From NCBI GenBank assembly GCA_036502965.1, contig DASXXT010000188.1, positions 1 to 17,078 of the forward strand: 17,078 bases of DNA, read 5' to 3'. This document shows positions 6,306-14,079 of the stretch, piece after piece (positions within the stretch are counted from its first letter, which is position 1; each line of letters starts with the position of its first letter). The stretch is from Roseiarcus sp036502965 (lineage in GTDB: Bacteria; Pseudomonadota; Alphaproteobacteria; Rhizobiales; Beijerinckiaceae). A program made the translations under genes and the position numbers. The notes below the pieces were generated by a model. That model was given only the letters and a program-made list of their open reading frames with translations. It was not told the DNA's origin and made no database searches.

Positions 6306-6941
6306 ATGCGCGATCCGGTCGACTATTACACTAATAATCTTGTGCCGATTGTAATCGAGCAGTCGGCGCGGGGCGAACGTTCGTTCGATATTTTCTCGCG
6401 GCTGTTGCGCGAACGCATCGTTTTCATGGTCGGTCCGGTCGATGACGTATCTGCTTCGCTGATAGTCGCCCAACTCCTGTTTCTGGAGGCTGACAATCCA
6501 AAGAAGGAAATAGCCCTTTACGTCAATTCTCCGGGCGGGGTCGTCACGGCGGGGCTCTCTATCTACGACACGATGCAGTTTATTCGTCCCAAAGTGACGA
6601 CCATGTGCATTGGGCAAGCGGCGTCGATGGGTTCGCTTCTGCTCGCCGCGGGCGAGAAGGGTTCGCGGTTTGCTCTCCCCAATTCCCGCATCATGGTCCA
6701 TCAGCCGTCTGGTGGTTTCCAAGGGCAGGCCTCCGATATCCAGCGGCACGCTGAGGATATTCTAAAGGTCAAGCGGCGCCTCAATGAGATTTACGTGCAT
6801 CACACCGGTCAATCCTACGAAGCCATTGAAAGAACGCTCGATAGGGATCATTTCATGTCGGCGGAGGAGGCGAAGGCCTTCGGGATCGTCGACGAGGTGA
6901 CGATCAAACGCGCGGTCGAGTTGGAAGAGGCGAAGGCATAG
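6306..6941 (+). CDS. clpP: ATP-dependent Clp protease proteolytic subunit
   Basis: This 211-residue serine peptidase of family S14 has the catalytic triad S107 (GQAASMGS), H132 (MVHQPSGG) and D181 (DRDHFMSA). The residue spacings of 25 and 49 are identical to those of E. coli ClpP. Two heptameric rings form the degradation chamber that ClpX or ClpA feeds in the cytoplasm. The ATG at 6306 follows a strong GAAGGAAAGG site by five bases and gives the classic start MRDPVDYYTNNLVP with a short propeptide; an upstream in-frame ATG at 6249 was rejected. It lies between tig and clpX, probably with its own expression signals. Confidence 0.98.
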   Translation: MRDPVDYYTNNLVPIVIEQSARGERSFDIFSRLLRERIVFMVGPVDDVSASLIVAQLLFLEADNPKKEIALYVNSPGGVVTAGLSIYDTMQFIRPKVTTMCIGQAASMGSLLLAAGEKGSRFALPNSRIMVHQPSGGFQGQASDIQRHAEDILKVKRRLNEIYVHHTGQSYEAIERTLDRDHFMSAEEAKAFGIVDEVTIKRAVELEEAKA

Positions 6942-6942
6942 C

Positions 6943-6970
6943 CGCGGGCCAGCCGAACCGCGAGTTTTTT
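6943..6970 (+). terminator. Weak intrinsic terminator candidate after clpP
   Basis: CGCGG (6943-6947) pairs with CCGCG (6958-6962) across a ten-base loop, followed by AG and six T. The stem is only 5 bp, so termination may be partial. It sits one base past the clpP stop, in the 252-base gap before clpX. Confidence 0.35.
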
Positions 6971-7193
6971 CTGACTTTGGCGGTCGGCCGCGACGAATTT
7001 TGCGGCGTGGCCTTGATTTTGCGTGCAATTTGGTGGTTGCTTGTCAAATCCCGGTCTCACCCAATGGCGGTGGACTGAAGGGAAACGCGAGGCAGGGCCG
7101 AAGGCTACGTTTCGTTAGGGTGGTTTGGTTAGGCTGCTCGGTCAGGCGTTTGACGACTCGCTTCGGCGGAAGCGGCCTAAATGGAGAAAAGCG

Positions 7194-8447
7194 ATGGCCA
7201 AGGCCGAAGGCGACGCCAAAAATACGCTCTATTGTTCGTTCTGCGGCAAGAGCCAGCATGAAGTCCGCAAGCTCATCGCCGGGCCGACCGTATTCATCTG
7301 CGATGAATGCGTTGAATTGTGCATGGACATCATCCGGGAGGAGAGCAAGACCGCGCTTGTCAAAAGCAAGGACGGCATTCCGACCCCTCGAGAGATATGC
7401 AAGGTTCTCGACGATTATGTGATCGGCCAGCCCCAAGCCAAGCGGGTGCTATCGGTCGCGGTCCATAATCACTATAAGCGCCTCAATCACGCCACCAAGC
7501 ACGGCGACGTGGAGCTGGCGAAATCGAACATCCTGCTAATCGGCCCGACAGGTTCGGGCAAGACGCTGCTCGCCCAGACCCTTGCGCGCATCCTCGACGT
7601 GCCATTCACGATGGCCGACGCCACGACTCTGACTGAAGCCGGGTATGTCGGAGAGGACGTCGAGAACATCATTCTGAAACTGTTGCAGGCTTCCGACTAT
7701 AACGTCGAGCGGGCGCAGCGCGGCATCGTCTACATCGACGAGATCGACAAGATCAGCCGCAAGTCCGACAATCCATCGATTACCCGCGACGTGTCGGGCG
7801 AAGGCGTGCAGCAAGCGCTGCTCAAGATCATGGAGGGTACGATTGCGAGCGTTCCCCCGCAGGGCGGACGCAAGCATCCTCAGCAGGAATTCCTGCAGGT
7901 CGACACGACCAATATCCTGTTCATTTGCGGCGGGGCTTTTTCCGGTCTCGAGCGAATCATCTCGGCGCGCGGCAAGGGCACCTCGATCGGCTTTTCCGCC
8001 AAGGTTCAGTCACCCGACGACCGACGCACAGGCGAGGTGTTCCGCGAGGTTGAGCCGGAGGATCTACTGAAATTCGGCCTCATTCCCGAATTTGTCGGCC
8101 GTCTGCCCGTCATCGCGACCCTTGAGGATCTCGACGAGGACGCCCTGAAGAAGATCCTGACCGAGCCAAAGAACGCGCTCGTCAAACAATATCAGCGCCT
8201 GTTCGAGATGGAGAACACCGACCTGACGATTCAGGAAGAGGCGCTGGGAGTGGTCGCCAAGAAGGCGATCGAGCGGCGCACAGGCGCCCGCGGACTCCGT
8301 TCGATCATGGAAAGCATCTTGCTTGACACAATGTTTGAACTGCCGGGCCTCGATGGCGTCGAACAAGTCGTCATCGGTCCTGAGGTGGTCGAGGGCAAGG
8401 CTCGCCCCCTTTACATCTATGCTGAGCGTGCCGAACGCGCGGGCTGA
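7194..8447 (+). CDS. clpX: Clp protease ATP-binding specificity subunit ClpX
   Basis: This is a 417-residue AAA+ unfoldase. The N-terminal zinc-binding domain has C14, C17, C36 and C39 (CSFC...CDEC). The ATPase module has Walker A GPTGSGKT (117-124), pore loop GYVG (150-153), Walker B IVYIDEID (178-185), and the RKH pore loop in GGRKHPQQEF. The C-terminal sensor-2 region contains RRTGARGLRSI. ClpX hexamers unfold tagged proteins, including SsrA-tagged ones, and thread them into ClpP. The ATG at 7194 follows GGAGA at six bases; an upstream in-frame GTG at 7125 lacks support and would add a non-conserved segment. The 252-base spacer from clpP suggests separate transcription. Confidence 0.98.
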   Translation: MAKAEGDAKNTLYCSFCGKSQHEVRKLIAGPTVFICDECVELCMDIIREESKTALVKSKDGIPTPREICKVLDDYVIGQPQAKRVLSVAVHNHYKRLNHATKHGDVELAKSNILLIGPTGSGKTLLAQTLARILDVPFTMADATTLTEAGYVGEDVENIILKLLQASDYNVERAQRGIVYIDEIDKISRKSDNPSITRDVSGEGVQQALLKIMEGTIASVPPQGGRKHPQQEFLQVDTTNILFICGGAFSGLERIISARGKGTSIGFSAKVQSPDDRRTGEVFREVEPEDLLKFGLIPEFVGRLPVIATLEDLDEDALKKILTEPKNALVKQYQRLFEMENTDLTIQEEALGVVAKKAIERRTGARGLRSIMESILLDTMFELPGLDGVEQVVIGPEVVEGKARPLYIYAERAERAG

Positions 8448-8471
8448 TCCCGCCTCCGGGTCGGCGCGCCG

Positions 8472-8500
8472 CTTGAAAGTTGCGTGGCGCGCGCCCATCT
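8472..8500 (+). promoter_or_regulatory. Candidate RpoH (sigma-32) heat-shock promoter of lon
   Basis: CTTGAAA (8472-8478) and GCCCATCT (8493-8500) lie 15 bases apart counting from CTTGAA, close to the heat-shock consensus CTTGAA-N13-17-CCCCATNT. It starts 24 bases after the clpX stop and predicts a leader of about 180 bases before lon. Lon is a classic RpoH target. Confidence 0.6.
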
Positions 8501-8539
8501 TTCGGCTGGGGTTCTCGATTCTCCCATGCTATTCGCGGA

Positions 8540-8573
8540 GGAAAGCTCCGTGCGTGGAATCGGGGAGCTTTCC
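8540..8573 (+). repeat. Perfect 10-bp inverted repeat in the lon leader
   Basis: GGAAAGCTCC (8540-8549) and GGAGCTTTCC (8564-8573) are exact inverted copies around a 14-base loop. There is no T run, so it is unlikely to be a simple terminator. It lies within the leader predicted from the heat-shock promoter. A second element, the near-palindrome GACGAGTCTCGTC, lies at 8609-8621. Confidence 0.55.
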
Positions 8574-8687
8574 GCTTCGGGGAAGTGCGCGTTCGTTATT
8601 CTTTCGGGGACGAGTCTCGTCGAAGGTCTGTAAACTAAGAAAATGCGGGGTGGACGGGAACGTCGGCTCGCGAAGTTCAGGATAGCC

Positions 8688-11108
8688 ATGACCAACCAAC
8701 ACAAGTCCATCGTCCCCGGGACGCTCGACGTCTATCCCGTCCTCCCATTGCGCGACATCGTCGTGTTCCCGCACATGATCGTTCCACTGTTCGTCGGGCG
8801 CGAGAAGTCGATTCGTGCGCTCGAAGAGGTGATGAAGTCCGACAAGCCGATCCTGCTCGCGACCCAGAAGAACGCGGCCGACGACGATCCGGCGCCCGAC
8901 GCCATTTTCTCTGCGGGCACGCTTGCCAGCGTTCTGCAGTTGCTCAAGCTGCCCGACGGCACGGTCAAAGTGCTCGTTGAAGGCTCGACCCGCGCCCAGG
9001 TGACTCGGTTCGTGTCTGGCGACGGTTTTTTCCAGGCTGAGGCCCTCGCGATCGCCGACGAGCCGATCGAAAAGATCGAGGCCGAAGCAATGTCGCGCTC
9101 GGTCGTATCCGAGTTTGAGAGCTACGTGAAGCTCAACAAGAAGATTTCGCCCGAGGTCGTGACCGCGGTCAATCAGATCGACGACTACGGCAAGCTCGCC
9201 GACACCATCGCTTCCCATCTCGCGGTAAAGCTCTCCGACAAGCAGGCGATCCTAGAGATGCGTTCCATTGCAAAGCGCTTCGAAAAGTGCCTCGCGCTGA
9301 TGGAGAGCGAGATTTCGGTACTCCAAGTTGAGAAGCGCATCCGAACGCGCGTCAAGCGGCAAATGGAGAAGACTCAGCGAGAGTACTATCTCAACGAGCA
9401 GATGAAGGCGATCCAGAAGGAGCTCGGCGACGAGGAGGGCAAGGACGAAATGTCCGAGCTCGAGCAGCGCATCAAATCGACGAGACTCACCAGGGAAGCG
9501 CGTGAGAAGGCGCTGGGGGAGGTCAAGAAGCTCAGGCAGATGTCGCCGATGTCCGCTGAAGCCACGGTCGTGCGCAACTATCTCGATTGGCTGCTATCGA
9601 TCCCTTGGCAGAAGCGGTCGAAGATCAAGAAGGACCTGCCGACCGCGCAAACGGTTCTCGACGCCGATCATTTTGGCCTGGACAAAGTCAAAGAACGTAT
9701 CGTCGAGTACCTCGCCGTCCAGCAGCGCGCCAACAAGCTGACCGGGCCGATCTTGTGTCTCGTCGGCCCGCCAGGCGTCGGCAAGACCTCGCTCGGCAAG
9801 TCGATCGCGAGAGCGACGGGCCGCGAATTCGTTCGCATGTCGCTCGGCGGTGTGCGCGATGAAGCGGAGATCCGCGGCCATCGGCGCACCTACATCGGCT
9901 CGATGCCGGGCAAGGTCATCCAGTCGATGCGCAAGGCCAAGACGTCGAATCCGCTCTTCCTGCTCGACGAGATCGATAAGATGGGCATGGATTTCCGCGG
10001 CGATCCTTCGTCGGCCCTGCTCGAGGTGCTCGATCCCGAGCAGAACGCGACGTTCAATGATCATTATCTTGAAGTGGACTATGACCTGTCTGGGGTCATG
10101 TTTGTGACCACCGCCAACACCCTCAACATCCCGCCCGCCCTCATGGACCGGATGGAGATTATTCGCATTGCCGGCTACACGGAAGACGAGAAGCTGGAGA
10201 TTGCCAAGCGGCACCTTTTGCCCCATTCGATGAGCAAGCACGGGCTGGACGCCAAGGAATGGGTGGTCGAGGACAGCGCCATCACGGAGTTGGTCCGGCG
10301 CTATACGCGTGAAGCCGGCGTCCGCAACCTCGAGCGCGAGATTTCCAATCTTGCCCGCAAGGCGGTGAAGGAGATCCTCACCCACAAGAGCAAGGTGATC
10401 GTCGTCAACGGCGAGAATGTGGCCGAGTTCCTCGGGCCGCCAAAGTTCCGCTACGGCGAGATCGAAGCCGACGATCAGGTCGGACTCGTGACCGGACTGG
10501 CTTGGACGGAGGTCGGGGGCGAATTGTTGACGATTGAAGGGGTCATGATGCCGGGCAAAGGGCGCATGACGGTGACCGGGAATCTCAAAGACGTGATGAA
10601 GGAATCGATTTCCGCCGCGGCGTCCTATGTGCGTTCGCGCGCGGTCGATTTCGGAATTGAGCCGCCATTGTTCGATAAGCGCGACATCCATGTGCACGTG
10701 CCCGAGGGTGCAACGCCCAAGGACGGGCCTTCCGCGGGCGTTGGCATGGCGACCGTCATCGTCTCGATGCTGACTAGCGTTCCGGTGCGGCGCGACATCG
10801 CCATGACCGGCGAGATCACGCTGCGCGGACGGGTCCTTCCGATCGGGGGACTCAAGGAGAAGCTATTGGCGGCGCTAAGAGGCGGCATCAAGAAAGTCCT
10901 CATACCGGAGGACAACGCCAAGGACTTGGCCGAGATTCCAAGCTCAGTGAAGAACGGCCTCGAAATTGTGCCCGTTTCCCGAATGGACGAGGTGCTCGCG
11001 CACGCCCTTGTCCGTCGGCCGACCCCGATCGTATGGGAGGAGGACGTGGCCGCGACGCCGCCTTCGGGGCCGCCCGAAGAGGACGGCCAAGGTCTAATCG
11101 CGCACTGA
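8688..11108 (+). CDS. lon: ATP-dependent Lon protease
   Basis: This 806-residue protein is the normal length for bacterial LonA. Order: N-terminal substrate-binding domain (from about 15, YPVLPLRDIVVFPHMIVP), coiled helices (about 215-290), AAA+ module with Walker A GPPGVGKT (360-367) and Walker B ending in D427-E428, and the C-terminal protease domain. The catalytic dyad is S682 (PKDGPSAG) and K725 (GGLKEK), 43 residues apart as in E. coli Lon. It degrades misfolded and selected regulatory proteins in the cytoplasm. The ATG at 8688 follows AGGA by five bases; an upstream ATG in frame at 8643 has no ribosome site. It appears to be its own transcription unit, with a heat-shock promoter and a strong terminator. 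Confidence 0.98.
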   Translation: MTNQHKSIVPGTLDVYPVLPLRDIVVFPHMIVPLFVGREKSIRALEEVMKSDKPILLATQKNAADDDPAPDAIFSAGTLASVLQLLKLPDGTVKVLVEGSTRAQVTRFVSGDGFFQAEALAIADEPIEKIEAEAMSRSVVSEFESYVKLNKKISPEVVTAVNQIDDYGKLADTIASHLAVKLSDKQAILEMRSIAKRFEKCLALMESEISVLQVEKRIRTRVKRQMEKTQREYYLNEQMKAIQKELGDEEGKDEMSELEQRIKSTRLTREAREKALGEVKKLRQMSPMSAEATVVRNYLDWLLSIPWQKRSKIKKDLPTAQTVLDADHFGLDKVKERIVEYLAVQQRANKLTGPILCLVGPPGVGKTSLGKSIARATGREFVRMSLGGVRDEAEIRGHRRTYIGSMPGKVIQSMRKAKTSNPLFLLDEIDKMGMDFRGDPSSALLEVLDPEQNATFNDHYLEVDYDLSGVMFVTTANTLNIPPALMDRMEIIRIAGYTEDEKLEIAKRHLLPHSMSKHGLDAKEWVVEDSAITELVRRYTREAGVRNLEREISNLARKAVKEILTHKSKVIVVNGENVAEFLGPPKFRYGEIEADDQVGLVTGLAWTEVGGELLTIEGVMMPGKGRMTVTGNLKDVMKESISAAASYVRSRAVDFGIEPPLFDKRDIHVHVPEGATPKDGPSAGVGMATVIVSMLTSVPVRRDIAMTGEITLRGRVLPIGGLKEKLLAALRGGIKKVLIPEDNAKDLAEIPSSVKNGLEIVPVSRMDEVLAHALVRRPTPIVWEEDVAATPPSGPPEEDGQGLIAH

Positions 11109-11172
11109 CGGCCGATGCCCCAGCGCGGAGACGGCGTCCCCCAGCGCCGCAAAGTCGGCCGCATCTAGGATC

Positions 11173-11203
11173 GCCGCGAATTCTCAGAATTCGCGGCTTT
11201 TTT
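11173..11203 (+). terminator. Strong intrinsic terminator of lon
   Basis: GCCGCGAATTC (11173-11183) and GAATTCGCGGC (11187-11197) form a perfect 11-bp stem with the loop TCA, immediately followed by six T. It is 64 bases past the lon stop and is the clearest terminator in the window. Confidence 0.95.
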
Positions 11204-11285
11204 CCGCGTATGCGCCAGTTTTAGGCTCTTTTTTTCTCGTTGGTCCCGACGAACGCTTGCGTTCCTTCCATGAAACGGCGAGCTA

Positions 11286-11310
11286 TGAATCGAACTCTGC
11301 TGTCGATTCG
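11286..11310. repeat. Inverted repeat in the HU gene leader
   Basis: GAATCGA (11287-11293) and TCGATTC (11303-11309) are exact inverted copies around nine bases, extendable by a T-G pair. It lies about 150 bases before the HU start and could be an operator or an RNA hairpin. Confidence 0.35.
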
Positions 11311-11456
11311 CCTGGGGCGGCGATGAGCGCCTTGGAGGGGACGGACGGGTATGAGGGCGCGGCGGCGGCGAGGCGCCGCTCAGCGCGGCGTTGAAGGCGC
11401 CGGAGTTCAGAATTGGCGTCGACAACCGAGCGCCGCAGTCGAACGGAGAGGCAATA

Positions 11457-11747
11457 ATGAACAAACTTGAGCTCGTCGATCATATCGCCACGGAAGCGGA
11501 ATTGACTAAAGTTTCCGCCTCCGCCGCGCTCGAGGCCGTGCTGGAGGGCATCATCAACACTTTGAGGAAGGGCGAGGAAGTGCGGCTCGTGGGATTCGGC
11601 ACCTTCTCAGTGCGTGAGCGCGCCGCTGGAAAGGGACGCAATCCCGCGACCGGCAAGGAAATTAAAATCGCGGCGTCGAGAAACGCGCGGTTCAAGCCCG
11701 GCGCCGCGCTGAAGGCGAGCCTCAATAAGAAGTCGGCCAAGAAATAG
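11457..11747 (+). CDS. hup: HU-family DNA-binding protein
   Basis: This 96-residue protein has the HU/IHF fold. Two N-terminal helices (MNKLELVDHIATEAELTKVS and on) are followed by the signature GFGTFSVRERAAGKGRNPATG (46-66), including the intercalating proline P63 in RNPATG, and a Lys-rich tail (LNKKSAKK). Homodimers bend and wrap DNA with little sequence preference. GFGTF together with the Lys-rich end favours HU over IHF. The ATG at 11457 follows GGAGAGG by five bases; the longer in-frame extension upstream has no support. lon next to an HU gene is a common arrangement in proteobacteria. Confidence 0.96.
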   Translation: MNKLELVDHIATEAELTKVSASAALEAVLEGIINTLRKGEEVRLVGFGTFSVRERAAGKGRNPATGKEIKIAASRNARFKPGAALKASLNKKSAKK

Positions 11748-11754
11748 ATCAATA

Positions 11755-11773
11755 CGCCGCAGTCTGCGCGGCG
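11755..11773 (+). terminator. Hairpin just after the HU gene, possible weak terminator
   Basis: CGCCGC (11755-11760) and GCGGCG (11768-11773) pair around a seven-base loop, seven bases after the stop codon. No T run follows, so intrinsic termination is doubtful; it may instead protect the 3' end of the message. Confidence 0.25.
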
Positions 11774-11832
11774 CAGCCCTCGGGCCGCCTGGTCGTCTGT
11801 CCCTCCTCTTCATGCTTAGCGCCTGCCGGCGC

Positions 11833-11861
11833 TTGGCGGGCCTGCCGCGAGCCTGTTATCG
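11833..11861 (+). promoter_or_regulatory. Candidate promoter of tRNA-Val
   Basis: TTGGCG (11833-11838), a 17-base spacer and TTATCG (11856-11861) fit a housekeeping promoter loosely, with a predicted start about 28 bases before the tRNA. Both hexamers deviate from consensus. Confidence 0.35.
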
Positions 11862-11895
11862 TGGAGCCGCCGGACGAGGCGACCGGCGGCGGCAA

Positions 11896-11971
11896 GGGCG
11901 GTTAGCTCAGTTGGCAGAGCATCTCGTTTACACCGAGAGGGTCGGCGGTTCGAGCCCGTCACCGCCCACCA
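11896..11971 (+). tRNA. tRNA-Val (anticodon UAC)
   Basis: The acceptor arms GGGCGGT and ACCGCCC pair and are followed by A and an encoded CCA. The anticodon stem TCTCG/CGAGA holds the loop TTTACAC, giving anticodon TAC for valine. The D arm (GCTCAGTTGGCAGAGC) and T arm (CGGTTCGAGCCCG) are normal. Its 3' end is only 17 bases from the likely start of the next protein gene. Confidence 0.97.
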
Positions 11972-11988
11972 GCTTCAGGTCGCTGAGC

Positions 11989-12651
11989 TTGTCTGCCCTG
12001 GCCGCAGCGTTCGCCCTCATGGGAGCCGTGGTCACGCCGGCCGCGGCCCAGGATCACGGCCCGCCGATGAGTTTCCGCGTCGCGCCGCTCGAATCCCATG
12101 AATGCGGCCGACATTGTCCCGACGTCATCGTGGCCGACGGCGTGATCGAGGCTCAGACGCCACAGGCCTTTGTTAATTTTCTCAGGTCTGGCAGCTCGGA
12201 CTCCAAGTTGCGGCGCATCGTTTTTTTCAACTCCCGCGGCGGCAATGTCGTCGCTTCGATGGTCTTCGGTCATATTCTGCGGGGACTGCGCATCGCCGGC
12301 GTCGTCGGACGGTTCGAGGCGGATGGCGATCCGGGACCATACGTTGGCGAATGTCTGTCGGCCTGCGTCTACGCGCTCATGGGCGCCGTGCGCCGTGTCG
12401 CGCCTCCCGGCAGCGAGGTCGGGCTGCATCGAATGTCGATTGTCGAAAGCGAGGGCGGCGGCCTTTTCGGATCACATGCGCAGCGCAGTTTCGCCGACCC
12501 GCCGATGGTGGCCGTGCTTGGGCGCTACGCACGGCGAATGGGCGTGGACCCCGCGCTGGTGCGGAGGGCAGAATCGCTGCCTCCCGACACTGTCCATGTT
12601 CTCACGCGTGACGAAATGCGGCGCTGGTCGTTGGCGACAAGTCAATTCTGA
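11989..12651 (+). CDS. Exported ClpP/crotonase-fold protein (COG3904-like), start uncertain
   Basis: With a TTG start at 11989 the product has 220 residues. An Ala-rich hydrophobic segment ending TPAAAQ (16-21) looks like a signal peptide, so a periplasmic location is likely. The core resembles ClpP-like periplasmic proteins: CGRHCPDVIVADGVIEA (39-55), FFNSRGGNV (79-87) resembling the ClpP NSPGG loop, ECLSACVYALMGA (121-133) with a candidate nucleophile S124, and GLHRM (145-149) with candidate H147. Four cysteines (C39, C43, C122, C126) may form disulfides. The frame stays open back through tRNA-Val; ATG 12019 would cut away most of the signal peptide, so TTG (or CTG 11983) is preferred. Substrate unknown; proteolysis is not proven. 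Confidence 0.65.
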   Translation: MSALAAAFALMGAVVTPAAAQDHGPPMSFRVAPLESHECGRHCPDVIVADGVIEAQTPQAFVNFLRSGSSDSKLRRIVFFNSRGGNVVASMVFGHILRGLRIAGVVGRFEADGDPGPYVGECLSACVYALMGAVRRVAPPGSEVGLHRMSIVESEGGGLFGSHAQRSFADPPMVAVLGRYARRMGVDPALVRRAESLPPDTVHVLTRDEMRRWSLATSQF

Positions 12652-12716
12652 CCTTATAGGCGCACGCAGGCGGGCGGGTTGGGTCTGCAGGCGTGGTTTG
12701 CGACCGATTGCGATCC

Positions 12717-12745
12717 TTGACTTGGAAACACACCTGTCTTATCCG
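12717..12745 (+). promoter_or_regulatory. Promoter of tRNA-Asp
   Basis: TTGACT (12717-12722), exactly 17 bases, then TATCCG (12740-12745) is a good alphaproteobacterial housekeeping promoter. Transcription would begin near 12752, about seven bases before the mature tRNA. Confidence 0.65.
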
Positions 12746-12758
12746 GTCGTGCTCCCGC

Positions 12759-12835
<77 letters not shown>

Positions 12836-13141
12836 TCTTCCCGCCGTTCCATCAATCGCTTAGTTCACACGTTACGCGCGCCTGCCGCTCGCTGGCTCGC
12901 TTCACGGCTCCGCAGGCTGAAAATCAGTTCCTCTCCGCCCTTAAGCTCGCGGGTCTAACTGCTTACATAGGTGCGACACACCGACGGCGAGTGTGCCGAG
13001 TTACTTAGCCGGAAGATGTCATGCCGGCGAATCGAAGCCTTTCGCCTTGCATGCTACACTGCGCTGCGATACGCGTTAAAGAACGGGGGATGTCCGCTGC
13101 ACGAGGTGTGGCGCGCAATCGATAATCTGAAGAGCGAGGCC
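12836..13141. other. Intergenic region upstream of the nuo operon
   Basis: The 306 bases between tRNA-Asp and nuoA hold no convincing gene. The frame in phase with nuoA that begins at 12971 lacks a ribosome site. The promoter of the nuo operon should lie here. TGCTACACT at 13052-13060 could be an extended -10, but the matching -35 position is poor, so I do not call it. Confidence 0.5.
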
Positions 13142-13507
13142 ATGCCGAGCCTGATTTCCGATTACATGCCCTTGGTCGTGTTCGTAATCGTCGCCGCCCT
13201 CATCAGCGGAGCGCTGTTGATCGTACCTTTTCTCGTCGCCTATCGGGCTCCCGACACCGAAAAGCTCTCGCCCTACGAATGCGGTTTTCCTCCGTTTGAC
13301 GATGCTCGCATGCGCTTCGATGCGCGCTTCTACCTGGTCTCGCTCCTGTTCATCATCTTCGATCTTGAGGTCGCGTTCCTGTTTCCCTGGGCGATCGTCT
13401 TCCACGATCTTGGCGCGCTTGGATTCTGGTCGATGATGATGTTCCTGACGGTGCTGACCATCGGGTTCCTGTACGAGTGGAACAAAGGAGCGCTGGAATG
13501 GGACTGA
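13142..13507 (+). CDS. nuoA: NADH-quinone oxidoreductase subunit A
   Basis: This 121-residue membrane subunit of complex I has three transmembrane helices: about 9-31, 62-84 and 90-111. The conserved loop YECGFPPFDDARMRFDARFY (45-64) and FDLEVAFLFPW mark it clearly. NuoA sits at the junction between the peripheral and membrane arms, near the quinone site. The ATG at 13142 follows GAGCGAGG. The first gene of the operon here, it overlaps nuoB by 10 bases, so the two are translationally coupled. Confidence 0.97.
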   Translation: MPSLISDYMPLVVFVIVAALISGALLIVPFLVAYRAPDTEKLSPYECGFPPFDDARMRFDARFYLVSLLFIIFDLEVAFLFPWAIVFHDLGALGFWSMMMFLTVLTIGFLYEWNKGALEWD

Positions 13508-14073
13508 GCGCCAGTCCGACGGTCGCGCTGGGTGCGACTGATCTTGTTGATCCGCTGACCGGCAAGTCGCTCCGGCCCGAGGATCGGTACTACGGCTCGA
13601 TAAGCGACGAGCTCGCCGACAAGGGCTTTCTCGTCACCACAACCGATGACCTCATCCAGTGGGCGCGCACCGGCTCGCTGATGTGGATGACCTTCGGGCT
13701 TGCCTGCTGCGCGGTCGAGATGATGCAGCTGTCGATGCCCCGCTACGACGTTGAGCGCTTCGGATTCGCGCCGCGCGCGAGTCCCCGCCAGTCCGACGTG
13801 ATGATTGTGGCCGGGACGCTGACCAACAAGATGGCGCCGGCGCTGCGCAAGGTCTACGACCAGATGCCAGAGCCGCGCTATGTCATCTCGATGGGCTCGT
13901 GCGCCAACGGCGGCGGCTACTACCACTATTCCTATTCGGTTGTGCGCGGGTGCGACCGCATCGTCCCCGTCGATATCTATGTGCCAGGCTGTCCGCCCAC
14001 CGCCGAGGCGCTACTCTACGGGGTGTTGATGTTGCAGAAGAAAATCCGCCGGACCGGGACGATCGAACGCTGA
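13498..14073 (+). CDS. nuoB: NADH-quinone oxidoreductase subunit B (cluster N2)
   Basis: This 191-residue protein carries the four ligands of the terminal 4Fe-4S cluster N2: C70 and C71 (GLACCAVEMM), C135 (GSCAN) and C165 (PGCPPTAEAL). N2 passes electrons to quinone. The ATG at 13498 follows AAAGGAG by seven bases and lies inside the end of nuoA. A GTG at 13477 in the same frame has no ribosome site. The N-terminal 35 residues are variable, as usual for the family. Confidence 0.98.
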   Translation: MGLSASPTVALGATDLVDPLTGKSLRPEDRYYGSISDELADKGFLVTTTDDLIQWARTGSLMWMTFGLACCAVEMMQLSMPRYDVERFGFAPRASPRQSDVMIVAGTLTNKMAPALRKVYDQMPEPRYVISMGSCANGGGYYHYSYSVVRGCDRIVPVDIYVPGCPPTAEALLYGVLMLQKKIRRTGTIER

Positions 14074-14079
14074 AGACAC

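Larger units (their letters stand above)
11109..11456. other. Intergenic region between lon and the HU gene
   Basis: The 348 bases hold the lon terminator (11173-11203), a second T-rich run (11228-11235) and an inverted repeat (11286-11310). A very GC-rich stretch (11335-11400) follows, before the HU ribosome site. Short frames in it look like chance. I see no confident -35/-10 pair for the HU gene. Confidence 0.6.

Noticed and set aside
7013..7065. Possible heat-shock promoter before clpX (CTTGTC and CCCAAT, 14 bases apart)
   Set aside because: Both elements deviate from consensus, so the match is too weak to call.
9594..10697. 367-codon minus-strand frame inside lon
   Set aside because: It is a shadow of the conserved Lon ATPase region, His/Arg/Asp-rich as antisense frames of this DNA typically are, with no ribosome site or motif.
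11812..11988. N-terminal extension of the ClpP-fold protein through tRNA-Val
   Set aside because: It would translate the tRNA gene itself. The Arg/Gly-rich product does not look like a protein and precedes the signal peptide.
12971..13141. 57-codon extension upstream of nuoA
   Set aside because: NuoA begins with MPSLISDYMPLVVF at a good ribosome site; the extension is not part of the family and has no start signal.
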